A DNA stretch of 64,000 nt from Beijerinckiaceae bacterium RH AL1 (GTDB lineage: Bacteria > Pseudomonadota > Alphaproteobacteria > Rhizobiales > Beijerinckiaceae). This document shows positions 35,977 through 44,806 of the stretch, piece by piece. The stretch lies in assembly GCA_901457705.2 (NCBI GenBank), contig LR590083.2, positions 1 through 64,000 of the forward strand. Direction: 5' to 3'. Within the stretch, counting starts at the first letter, position 1. Each line of letters begins with the position of its first letter. The notes beneath the pieces were generated by a model. It was not told the DNA's origin, did not search any database, and worked only from the letters and a program-made list of their open reading frames with translations. The position numbers were made by a program, and so were the translations under genes.

Positions 35977-36399
35977 GTGGCAATACCGATCTGCGGCGAC
36001 ATCTCGATCGACGAAGCCGATCTGCATGAAGAATTCATTCGCTCTTCCGGCGCAGGTGGGCAGAACGTCAACCGTGTGGCTACTGCTGTTCAGCTTCGGC
36101 TGCTTTCGACTGGCGTAGATAAGCTGCCCCACCATGTGCGTACGAAACTACTCGCGATAGCTGGGCAGAGAGCAACCAAAGCCGGTGAGATCATTATCAG
36201 CGCGCAGCGGCACCGTACCCAGGAGCGCAATCGCGCCGATGCGCTTGCCCGTCTTATTTCTCTTCTGCAAGAAGCTGCTCATCGCGATCCTTATAGGGTA
36301 GCAACGCGACCCACACGTGCCTCGAAGACGAGGCGCCTCGAAGCGAAGCGGAGACAAAGCTCGACGAAGAAGGGACGCAGCAAGGCCCTCCCCGAATAG
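35977..36399 (+). CDS. arfB: ArfB peptidyl-tRNA hydrolase carried by the element
   Basis: A complete 140-aa class-I release-factor-like rescue protein: N-terminal MAIPICGDISIDEADLHEEF, the catalytic loop RSSGAGGQNVNRVATAVQLR, IIISAQRHRTQERNRADALA and a basic C-terminal tail (RLEAKRRQSSTKKGRSKALP) that would sit in the empty mRNA channel of a stalled ribosome. It is clearly homologous to, but divergent from, the interrupted chromosomal arfB. It probably replaces the function lost by the insertion. The codons for GGQNVN contain the 12-bp CAGAACGTCAAC identical to the rejoined target. Confidence 0.9.
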   Translation: MAIPICGDISIDEADLHEEFIRSSGAGGQNVNRVATAVQLRLLSTGVDKLPHHVRTKLLAIAGQRATKAGEIIISAQRHRTQERNRADALARLISLLQEAAHRDPYRVATRPTRASKTRRLEAKRRQSSTKKGRSKALPE

Positions 36400-36475
36400 T
36401 GTCGTTCGATGTAGGACGCGGCAAGCGCTCTGCTGTATCGACCACAAGACGACCGCGTCGCGGCGGGGAAGGCCG

Positions 36476-37761
36476 TTAGAATGCAATATACGAACAGGGT
36501 ATTTCGTAGCACAATCCATTAAGTGCTGCGGATACCCGGATGCCCTTCGATTTGATAGAGCGCTCCTGACGCAACAGCTCGAACCCCTGTACCTCACTAA
36601 ATCCCGGAGTAGCGACTTTGAACGTCACCGTGAAGTACGAAGGGGGATCGTTGAGCGAGTCGAAACAAACCTGGGCAGGTTCATCAAATAGGCTCCGCGC
36701 GGCCTCTTTGAAAACTGGCCAGTCTTTCGGAATGATCTTGCGGAAGTGGGCCAATCCGTCAAAGGCAGCGCCTTTCTTATCGAAGCCTATCAATTCCTCA
36801 TTTGCTACCATGAGGTTTCTGTCGATGTACATGTCTATAATACAATACTCAGCGGGTCTGGAGCTAACGTTGTGAAGTTCTGCTAGCAATGGAAAATAGC
36901 AAGCCTGTCAACTTGATGGATAGGTATCTCGCTAGTCCCTATTCGATCAGACAAGTCGAGCTTTATCAATAAATTCGGCGTCGTCATTCGTCTAAAAACA
37001 TCGCGAATCTGATAATCCTCCATAGGAACGGACTGAAAGTTCTGTCGATAATAATAGCGACGATCAGATGCTTGGTGAGGCGCGCTAGCCAGGGCCTAAG
37101 GAATCTCGATTACATAAATGACGCGACCGGTCTCCAGCGGAATGACTCTAATAACAAGCCCTTCGATACGTGGCGAAACGTTTGTGTCAATAACCATCTC
37201 AATCCACTCTTTGGAAATATCGGACTCGTCAAACCCTTCGTCGACTTGGATCGGCAACCTTTTGTCTTCAGTGACGCCGAATACGATTTGGCCGCCAGCA
37301 GAATTTGCAAATGATGCCGACTCCAAAAGCACCGGGTCGATCCCATCCGGATCGACAGTCGAGGGCGCGCGTCCACAGATGATCGCATCTACATCGACAC
37401 CCGGCCGCATCGTTTTAAAAACATGTTTTGCCCTGGCTAGAGCAGCCTCGGTGACAGCTAGTTTGTCGACGACCTCGCGCATCAGGTCTCGAACATCACT
37501 ATTGTCTATAGTGTCGACTGCTTGAGCAATCGACACTTGGTCGTCTTGATCGCGCTTGACCTTAGAGTGTTCTCGCCTACGGGCCTCGACATATTTATAC
37601 ATACCAACCCGTCTATTGCGCTCGTTGAAAATTGATTGTGCTCTGGGTCCCGCGTCGGCGCCGAATTTTTCCTTTACGAAGTGCTCGATGTCGATAAGCG
37701 AGACGAGACTGTTGCGGGTGAAGAGGGCATCACAGGCAGCCTTCAACCTGTCGAGCGTCAA
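36476..37761 (-). pseudogene. GmtX-like / AlbA_2 chimera, broken
   Basis: Codons from 37761 encode a GmtX-like N-terminus (LDRLKAACDALF, then GPRAQSIFNERNRRVGMYKY and a helical segment), directly joined at about residue 120 to the C-terminal half of an AlbA_2 (Schlafen-like) domain: ASFANSAGGQIVFGVTEDKR and VIRVIPLETGRVIYVIEIP. There an in-frame TAG (37096-37098) interrupts it, but the same frame continues with family-like ASAPHQASDRRYYYRQNFQS to 36883. A frameshift then leads into 36889-36476 (LLAELHNVSSRPAEYCIID...). It looks like one gene with a stop and a frameshift. Function is unknown; GmtX is the small third protein of Gamma-Mobile-Trio operons. Confidence 0.65.
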
Positions 37762-37799
37762 GCGCCTCGAAGAGCGCCTGGGAGGTCGTCATAGTCAAG

Positions 37800-39308
37800 C
37801 TAGAACTTGTCATTTAAGAATTGGACAAGAGAGGCGTCTGCGGACATATCCTCGGCTTTAGATTGCGCGATCACCGCAGCCTCTTGCAGTAGATGCGCTA
37901 CCATCCCAAAGCTTTTAAGACCCTTCGGCTCTCTAAGGGATTCAAAGCAGTCGTCCGGAACCGCCTTAACAATAGCTCTGCCAATGAGGATTGCGGACTT
38001 ATCTCTCATTTTGCCAGAAAGCCTAAGCAAGAACGGGTCGATATTATTCGCCGCAAGAATCTCATTGAGAATCTCCTGATGCTCGATATTCGCGGTTTCG
38101 CAGCTAAAGATCTGCCAAGAATCAGCGCTTTCTACGATACTTTGGAGCAAGGCAAATTCACTCTTCTGCTCAAATCGGATACGCACCTCTGCGCGAGCCT
38201 CACTTGATATTATTGGCAATAACTCATCGCTAGAAGCTTGATCGACGTTGGAGTCAAGAAACTCAGATAACATCGTTTCTGCTTTTCGCACGTAGATGAC
38301 CTCAGCCGCCCATTCTTCGCAAATAGCGCCCGTTTCCCTATACAGAGAGTTGACGCGGCATCGCTTGAGCGCCGCCTCGCTATTAGTGAGGCGACTCGAT
38401 CGAATTTCATTGTTCAACGTCCCGATCTCTTGGCCCTTACGATGCAGCTCGAAAATAAGCCGGTTCGCATTGCCAACCAAGCCAGGGAGGAACATAGGTC
38501 CGGTTAATCGATAACGGCACAGCGAGCATGCGAGACGACGCGGTACAGGCGCGTATCCAATCTGCTCATTCTTGAGGTATACCCCGCCCGTGGAGCAGTC
38601 TCCTCCAGGGCAAATGCCATGTGCCATGACCTCAACGCTTCCGTCTCCTCGGCCACTTATCTCCTGGAGAAGATGAAGATCTGCTCGGTCTTCCTCAGGT
38701 CGAGAGTTTACCAGAAAAGCAGAGATGCTCTCAAGTCGCTCGCGTGTCAGGTTGACGCTATCGAGATCATAACCAGCCTTCTTCATGACAGCAGAAAGTT
38801 TAGCGTTGAGAGCGGAAGCCGATGGTTTGTTGTAATACATAGTCATAGCGATAGTGGAATGCCCAGCTAGTCGCATAACCAAATCGGGGGGTAAGCCAGC
38901 TTCTAAGAGAGCGGTAATGCCGCTTACTCGTATTGTATGAATGTCATATAATGAGACGTTCCTTCTCTCTACCTTTCCGTTCCCTTTATTTATTTCAACC
39001 GCTTCCGTCAGCTTAATGGGCCGACCGCGTCGCGAAGATATCTCGACCTCTGCAAGGTACATGAGGTCGTCCCAGTAACGTGCGACCATATCGCGGCTGA
39101 CTGGCCTGTTCTCAGGATCGGCCGTGTCTCGAAAAAGACCAAAGGTCTTTTTCATGGAGCGTATAATATCTGGGTTCTCAGCCCCCTTGCCGCGCTCTAC
39201 GCACGGCGTAGGCTCAGAAATAGGATTATACTCGCGTTGCCAATCGATCATTAAGGAAATGTTTCTTGCCAGCTCTTCATCACACCAGGGTATTTCGTAA
39301 CATCTATG
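37800..39308 (-). pseudogene. gmtZ: gmtZ C-terminal part (tyrosine recombinase)
   Basis: About 500 codons forming the C-terminal half of a very large tyrosine-recombinase-like protein. It starts HRCYEIPWCDEELARNISLM and DWQREYNPISEPTPC and contains the catalytic HxxR and later H and Tyr in DIHTIRVSGITALL and MRLAGHSTIAMTMYY. A Cys-rich CPGGDCSTGGVYLKNEQIGY and ACSLCRYRL finger-like segment follows. The start is lost: the preceding gmtZ segment is inverted and lies to the right on the plus strand. A short product from ATG 39251 (483 aa) would still contain the catalytic residues. gmtX begins 38 bp beyond its stop. Confidence 0.75.
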
Positions 39309-39372
39309 AGACGGGGCTGGATACTCCTAATCCGATTGTCATGCGGTTCGACAGCGTCAAAGATCGGACTAG

Positions 39373-40683
39373 CAGGCTGCTGAAGAAGGCGCGTTCGTGG
39401 GGCTGAACGACGTGCCGCTCGTTCGGCGTGGTCTTGGTGACGAACGCCTGGACGGGGGCACTCGGCGCTTGCTTCGTTTGTCATTCGAACGCGCTACCCG
39501 GCGAGCAGCTTCGGCAGTCTCACGAGATTGTAGGCGGCGGCGACGAAGGTGAAGGACCATCCGACGCGATCGGTGCCGCGCATCATCGGCCGACGCATGC
39601 CGCCGATCGTCTTCATCCAGCCGAACGCCTCCTCGATCCGCTTGCGGATCCGCTGGCTTGCGACGTAGCCGGGGTGGCGCGTGGTGCGGCCATCGATGGC
39701 CGAGTGCCCGCGGCGCCGGGTCGTGTTGCGCGCAACGTGTGGGCGCACGTTCATGGCGCGCAGCTCGTTCACGAAGTCGGCGGCGTCGTAGCCCTTGTCG
39801 GCACCGAGCGTGATGGCATGCGGCACGTCGGCCCGTTTCTCGATCATCGCCAAAGCGGCCAGGCGCTCGGCATGGCCGTTGGCCTGCGTCAGGCAGGTGT
39901 CGACGACCAGGCCACAGCGGTTCTCCATCAGGGCATGACCGAGGAAGGCCAGCTTCGCCTCCATGCCCGGCCCCTTGCGATAGAGCTTGGCCTCCGGGTC
40001 GGTGGTCGAGGCATGCGTCGCGTTGGTGCGCGTCTCGCCGCGGAAGTCCGCCTCGGCGTTGCGCCCGCCCTCCGTGCCGGCACCCTTGGACGGCGGCGGT
40101 TGATCGCCGGGTCCCTCGCCCGGTTCGATCGGCTTGATGCTCTTCATCGACGACCAAGCCTGGATCATCGTGCCGTCGACTGAGAAGTGGTCGGACGACA
40201 GCAGCCGCTTCACCCGGGGGCGCGCCAGCAGCGTTGCCAGGAACCGCGCCGCTACGTCGCCTTCGAGCAGCCGGTCACGGTTCTTCGAGAAGGTGGAGGC
40301 GTCCCACACCGGCTCGTCGGCGCCGAGCCCGACGAACCAGCGGAACAACAGGTCGAACTCCATCCGCTCCATCAGCTGACGCTCGGAGCGCACCGAATAA
40401 AACGCCTGGAGCAGCATGGCACGCAGCAGCATCTGCGGCGCGATCGAGGGACGCCCGACCCCCGAGTAGAGCGCCGCCAGATCGCGCTCCATCGCCGCCA
40501 GCGTCTCGTCCGTCAACGCCCGGATCGCCCGCAGTGGATGATCCGGGCGCAGCCGCTCCTCGATCCCCACGTAGCTGAACAACGATCCCGTACGCTCGTC
40601 CGATCCGCGCAAATCAGCCTCCTCGACAAGGAGACTGAATCACGCCCAAACAGCCCGCGCGAGAGTCCTTTTTCAGCAGCCTG
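39373..40683 (-). mobile_element. IS5-family insertion sequence
   Basis: A 1311-bp insertion sequence with terminal inverted repeats CAGGCTGCTGAAGAAGG and CAGGCTGCTGAAAAAGG (16 of 17 identical) and a 4-bp target duplication CTAG (39369-39372 and 40684-40687), matching the YTAR target preference of IS5 relatives. It carries one transposase gene, is as GC-rich as the chromosome, and differs in composition from the AT-richer element it sits in. It splits the inverted gmtZ segment. Confidence 0.95.
39494..40612 (-). CDS. IS5-family DDE transposase
   Basis: A 372-aa transposase with an N-terminal InsH-type (DUF772) domain, HPLRAIRALTDETLAAMERD and QMLLRAMLLQAFYSVRSERQ. The catalytic DDE core follows: first Asp in FSVDGTMIQAWSSMKS, second in TLGADKGYDAADFVNEL and Glu in KRIEEAFGWMKTIGG. 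It appears full length and intact, so the IS may still be active. It binds the terminal inverted repeats of its own IS and inserts at CTAG-like sites. Confidence 0.94.
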   Translation of the reverse strand: MRGSDERTGSLFSYVGIEERLRPDHPLRAIRALTDETLAAMERDLAALYSGVGRPSIAPQMLLRAMLLQAFYSVRSERQLMERMEFDLLFRWFVGLGADEPVWDASTFSKNRDRLLEGDVAARFLATLLARPRVKRLLSSDHFSVDGTMIQAWSSMKSIKPIEPGEGPGDQPPPSKGAGTEGGRNAEADFRGETRTNATHASTTDPEAKLYRKGPGMEAKLAFLGHALMENRCGLVVDTCLTQANGHAERLAALAMIEKRADVPHAITLGADKGYDAADFVNELRAMNVRPHVARNTTRRRGHSAIDGRTTRHPGYVASQRIRKRIEEAFGWMKTIGGMRRPMMRGTDRVGWSFTFVAAAYNLVRLPKLLAG

Positions 40684-41084
40684 CTAGGCGCGTGAAAACT
40701 CCACGTCAGCCTCTCGGCCGAGAAATGCTCGTGTTCATTCGTGAGCTCAATGCACGGGACGACTTCGCGCTCTCGCGGTCGCGAGCTACGCATCGTCGGC
40801 CACTCCGGCATCCCAGTACTGGGATAGTGACACACGTATGGTTTCCGGCCGTGGCCGTGATAATTGACTTCCTACTACGAATTTCAATCCGAGGGTTCCA
40901 AGCAAGATACCTCGATACCGGCGAGGGGGACGAGTTCCTCATAGACGCCAGCAAACCGAACTTGTCGATAAAAAACGCGGCTGCCTGCGCGCAGAAAGGA
41001 AGGCGGGAAGGCGTTCTATGCTCGATCCCAAACCTCGGAGAAGAGAACGTTCTCGGAATCTATATAAACACTAACAAGACGGGG

Positions 41085-42529
41085 TCGATCGCGAAGAGGA
41101 TCCTGTCAAATATTTCACATATTCGAGACAGGCAGGTGTTGATGTAGTGCGACGAAGAGCCGCGTCTTATAAGAAAGGATCGAAAAGACATGCTGTTTTC
41201 CACTGCAAACGAGTCGTTAATATCGACCCTGCGGAGTTCTGAAAGTTTCCTCGCTTGAATGTTATTGACATAAAGCCAGGACAGAAGATTGGTGATCGCG
41301 CTATGCCACCCTGATATCGTTTTTGTTTCAAGTGTCGGAAGGACATTTGCAAATACATCAGCCCAAGCGATCACCCTCTCTGTAGGCTTATATCCATCGA
41401 GTACATCGAGGGGGAACAGAAACTTGGTGTCTGGTGTATATTCTACGTTTACCCATGGAAATCGACCCGGAAAGTTACGCTTTCGTCGATTTGCAAAAAT
41501 CGGAACCAGCGATTTGTCCGCTGCAAGCGCCCTCATCCCCGCGTAAATGGTTGCCACGTGATGGGTATGCGCCTTGGCTTGGCCATGCTTACGCACCTCG
41601 GCAATGTAGTCGCCAAACATCTCGGACGACAGATCATCTGAGGTTCTCACCGTCGAGCATGTCAGGAGCATTAAAAAATCGACCTTGAGACCGTTTACCT
41701 TTCGCTGAAGTGTGTAGTTGTCTTTGTCTTCTCGATGGGCTGTAAATGTGTCTAAAATACTGCGCCAAATCCTGAGCGTCGCGTCAGACATAACCCACTG
41801 ATCAATGCCATTCTTGTCATAGTAGAAGGCCTTAGTGCGGTATGGTCGGAGGAGGATGAGCCGATCAGCTAGGTAAAAGATGAAAGCATCGTAAATTAGC
41901 GTTCGCTCTTGTTGCGCGGGGCGATCTCGCCCCTCAGAGCGGCTAAAATACATTCGCTCCTCCTCTGCCCTCCTGTATAGTGCGACAACAAATGAACTCA
42001 CATCGTCGCTCGACAACAGAAGACTGTCCAGGGCCGGGCAAGTCAATTGTCGAACACGTTTGGGCGTTAAAATCTGGCGTAATGAATCAAGTGTCTGGCC
42101 GATGGCGGCTGAAAGGATAGTTCGTTGCGCATCGACTGACATGGCAAGCAGCGCCTTCGCATATTCGCGCGAGGTCATCTCGCCGCGACATCCGCCCAAT
42201 TCCCATGCTTCTTGGGGAATTTTCGTAAAAGCGGTGCGAGCGCAGTGGTAGTAGACAACACCCTGCGTATTTGTGAGCATGTTGCCCTGAAATGCGGCGA
42301 TGATCGGTTGGCCAAGAGAGCCCTTCATACGCGACTCTTCAGAAAGCATGTCGACAAGGTAAAGAAATATGCGTCGATGAAAATCGACAAAGTGCAGTCG
42401 TATGCCTTGCATGTCGATATCCGACCGAATCAAAATATCGCCCGTTTCATTTATGGCGACCGACTTGTGCGATGATGCCCTGTAAACCCGAGCTAGCCTA
42501 AAGGCATTTATTTCGGGCGCGTGCATCAC
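41085..42529 (-). pseudogene. gmtZ: gmtZ N-terminal part
   Basis: About 480 codons of the N-terminal half of the large gmtZ-like recombinase, beginning MMHAPEINAFRLARVYRASS and reaching SHYINTCLSRICEIFDRILF just before the inversion breakpoint. In its present form it runs about 9 nonsense codons beyond the breakpoint to a stop at 41060. The ATG overlaps the gmtY stop by 4 bp (ATGA), the arrangement expected in a Gamma-Mobile-Trio operon. This half has no recognisable catalytic motif; its partner segments are at 39310-41084 and 37800-39308. Confidence 0.75.
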
Positions 42530-43941
42530 ATTTTCTCCGACAGGAGGTTGCGAAGGGCATTTCCAGTGCGGCTTGAAGACTTTGCATAACTCTCTTGCGA
42601 CGCTACTGAGTAGTGATGCATGCAGCGCTGACGGTCATATGGGTCGGGAAGCAAATCTTCGAGCATGCACTTATAAGAGTGGCGCGCGACATGGCTGCCT
42701 AAGCCGACAAGTTTGCTGTGCCCGGCATTCTCCAAAGCTCTCGCGAAAATTTTTCTCGCGTTGCTCATCTTCAGCGGTTTGCCGAAAGCTGGGTGACGAA
42801 AACTCTCGTTGATGTAAAAGTATGGATGGGACTTAAAAATCTGCTCGGGAACAGCGGAGTAGACCTCCGATCGCATGCGTCTTAAAAGGTCCTGCCATAG
42901 AACAGCGTACTCAGCATTTATCCAGAAACCCTGCGAAACAAGAAGATGCTGGTTGTCAAACGTCATTCCCTTCCAACCGATTGACTCAGTTTGACCTGTC
43001 ATTTCGTCACGAGGAAGTCGACGATATTCTGATGCCAGATACTGAGATCAGTCCATTGAGGCGCTATATAGACGTCCTGTATAAGTTGACTGTGACGGAT
43101 GGGCGTACAGAACGACGGGTAGTGCCGATGGGAGATCATCAGGAAAAATAGCTTGTCGCTGTGATCCAGGTAAAGTGTCCACTCGCCATCTGTGCAGCGG
43201 CTCTGAAAGTCGAGGCCCACAAAAGAACGCCTCGATCAAAAGCATCTTGTGTGAAACTCTTGCTGTCTTATCGATAACGCGTCTGATTTCATCAATTCGT
43301 AGAAAATCCTTGGCGCGAGACGACTGACGTTGGATGGTACGACCAGGAATGCCGACCTGCCGAGCTACGGCGGGGCGCGAAAAGCCGCTCAAGTGATAGA
43401 GAAGGTTGTTGTCTCGGGTCAGGGTTCGACGGCGCGCCAGACGACGTAGAGCGTCGACATATGCGCTGTTGCCCTTTGAAACATCGAGACGTGGCAGGAG
43501 GGCAAAACCGCCCTCCGACTGGATGCAGAAGTCCGAAAAGTCGGCGATTGCCTGCCGGTCGCGCTCAACCGTTGTGCGCATAACCGGCCTCCACGTTATG
43601 GATGTTTCGCCAGGGCAAATACCGTTTCTACGTGCCCGCAGGAAATTATTGACAATCGTCGGGAGCTGACGCTCGCTATACAAATCGAAAAGGCTGTACG
43701 CTGCGCAATAATCATAGAAGAGAGCAATCGTGAAACATCGAGATCGGACTTGGCCTTCTGCAACGCTCTGTATGAGGAGAGAATAAGCGAAGCGCATTAG
43801 ATCGATGTCGATGCGCAAAATATCCGCACCGAAGCACAGAACGGGAAGAATGTAGCCATTTTCAGTCCTGATGCTAAATAGCGTCGAATGTCGGACGACA
43901 AGTCGTGCCGAATTCAAGCCTTTACGATGAACTCTGGTCAT
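42526..43941 (-). pseudogene. gmtY: gmtY tyrosine recombinase with one in-frame TGA
   Basis: A 471-codon frame encoding a tyrosine recombinase. The first catalytic Arg is in FCGPRLSEPLHRW, the HxxR in GSHVARHSYKCML, then MHHYSVASQESYAKS with the late His and the nucleophilic Tyr. A single in-frame TGA (43048-43050) splits it between ...GRLYSASMD and SQYLASEYRRLPRDEM; both sides remain in the same frame and family-like, so this is a point nonsense mutation (CGA to TGA fits) or recoding. The N-terminal piece alone is 297 aa; the C-terminal piece could restart at 43002. It heads the operon gmtY-gmtZ-gmtX. Confidence 0.75.
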
Positions 43942-44074
43942 GATCCCGGCTCGTTACATTCGCTAGACTTAAGCGGAATGCTGCGCGGGGGTTCGGTCAA
44001 GCGCAAATTTAGCTATCCCCGTTTTCCACAGGGCTTGCCGGGGGTTCTGAGTATCTCGGCTGAGTGACGATTAT

Positions 44075-44402
44075 CAACAAGGTGGAAAGCGCGGTGCACC
44101 TGCGCTTCGACGTCGCCGCCGCGCCGGGTCTCGACGAGGCGACGAAGCGCCGCCTCGCCAAGCTCGCTGGCAGCCGGCTCACCGCCGACGGCATCCTCGT
44201 CATCTTCGCGCAGCGCCACCGCAGCCAGGAGCGCAACAAGGAGGACGCGCGGGCCCGCCTGCTCGCGCTGATCGCCGAGGCGGCCGAGCGCCCAAAATTC
44301 CGGGTCAAGACGCGCCCGTCGCTCTCCGCCAAGCGCAAGCGCGTCGACTCCAAGGTGCAGCGCGGTGCGACGAAGAAGCTGCGGGGCCGGCCGATCGAGT
44401 GA
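44075..44402 (+). pseudogene. arfB: arfB 3' fragment
   Basis: This is the remainder of the split chromosomal arfB, from NKVESAVHLRFDVAAAPGLD to the basic tail RVDSKVQRGATKKLRGRPIE. It includes FAQRHRSQERNKEDARA, the helix typical of ArfB. It lacks the GGQ loop, which stays on the 5' fragment at 35565-35659. A GTG at 44064 could start translation at this end but the product would be inactive. The fragment is still open, so the insertion may be fairly recent. Confidence 0.9.
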
Positions 44403-44501
44403 TTGCGACCGCCGACCGCTGCCGTTCAGAGACTGTTCAGGCTGCGTGGGTAAAATTCCCACGTGACGGCGATGGTGCCGTCTACTTTGGAGGTTCAGCT
44501 C

Positions 44502-44759
44502 ATGCGCAACATCATCCTTGCGGCTGCTGCCGCCGCTTCGCTCTCACTCGGCCTCGGCTCGACCGACGCCGACGCCCGCCCGCTCGTCGTGGTCGAGCGC
44601 ACTGTCGCCCCGCACATCGTGCTCGTCGGTCACGGTTGCGGCTTCGGCTTCCATCGCGGCCCCTACGGCGGCTGCGTCGCCAACGGCTACGTCCGCCGCG
44701 TCGTCTATCCCTGCCGCCGCGTGTGGACGGCGTTCGGCTGGCGCCGCATCTGCCGCTGA
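44502..44759 (+). CDS. Small secreted GCG_CRPN-type protein
   Basis: An 85-aa exported peptide with a strong ribosome site (GGAGG), signal peptide MRNIILAAAAAASLSLGLG and a short mature part containing HGCGFGFHRGPYGGCVANG, the cysteine/glycine hallmark of GCG_CRPN-type proteins common in Hyphomicrobiales. Four cysteines are present. Function is not known. Confidence 0.8.
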   Translation: MRNIILAAAAAASLSLGLGSTDADARPLVVVERTVAPHIVLVGHGCGFGFHRGPYGGCVANGYVRRVVYPCRRVWTAFGWRRICR

Positions 44760-44772
44760 CCGGTAGACCGGA

Positions 44773-44796
44773 GCGCCGGGCCCAAAGGTCCGGCGC
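44773..44796. terminator. Hairpin between convergent genes
   Basis: A 7-bp perfect stem (GCGCCGG / CCGGCGC) with a 10-base loop that itself can pair further sits in the 47-bp gap between the secreted peptide gene and the convergent GFA gene. There is no T-run, so a terminator role is inferred from position only. Confidence 0.4.
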
Positions 44797-44806
44797 CCGG
44801 TCCCCG

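Larger units (their letters stand above)
39309..41084 (+). other. gmtZ: Inverted internal segment of gmtZ
   Basis: On the plus strand, 39310-39372 reads ETGLDTPNPIVMRFDSVKD and 40688-41084 reads VKTPRQPLGREMLVFIRELN..., RGFQARYLDTGEGDEF and VLGIYINTNKTG, interrupted by the IS5 element. The flanking gmtZ parts are on the minus strand. Re-inverting this segment and deleting the IS with one CTAG joins all parts into one frame of 1138 codons, apart from one surplus base at a breakpoint. Both breakpoints sit beside AGACGGGG (39309-39316 and 41077-41084). Confidence 0.8.
35660..44074. mobile_element. Gamma-Mobile-Trio-like integrative element in arfB
   Basis: An 8.4-kb block lying precisely between the two halves of arfB (junction ambiguous by one T, 35659/44074). 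It is AT-richer than the flanking chromosome, apart from the IS inside it. It carries a minus-strand recombinase operon resembling gmtY-gmtZ-gmtX (gmtY and gmtZ overlap by ATGA) and a complete second arfB on the plus strand near the left end. Two strong inverted repeats sit within 200 bp of the left end. No long terminal inverted repeat is visible. The element is decayed: nonsense codon in gmtY, inversion plus IS in gmtZ, and a broken gmtX/AlbA gene. Confidence 0.85.

Noticed and set aside
39309-41084. The gmtZ inversion as a site-specific phase switch
   Set aside because: The AGACGGGG sequences at the two breakpoints are in the same orientation, not inverted, so they cannot act as a simple invertase pair, and an IS sits inside the segment.
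40692-41147. Plus-strand frame at first taken as a shadow inside the gmtZ region
   Set aside because: It is not a shadow and not a separate gene: up to 41084 it is the inverted middle of gmtZ; beyond that it is antisense of the gmtZ N-terminal part.
42999-43220. A 73-aa minus-strand frame across the gmtY stop
   Set aside because: It is out of frame with gmtY, whose own frame continues through the TGA with family-like residues, so this frame is a shadow.
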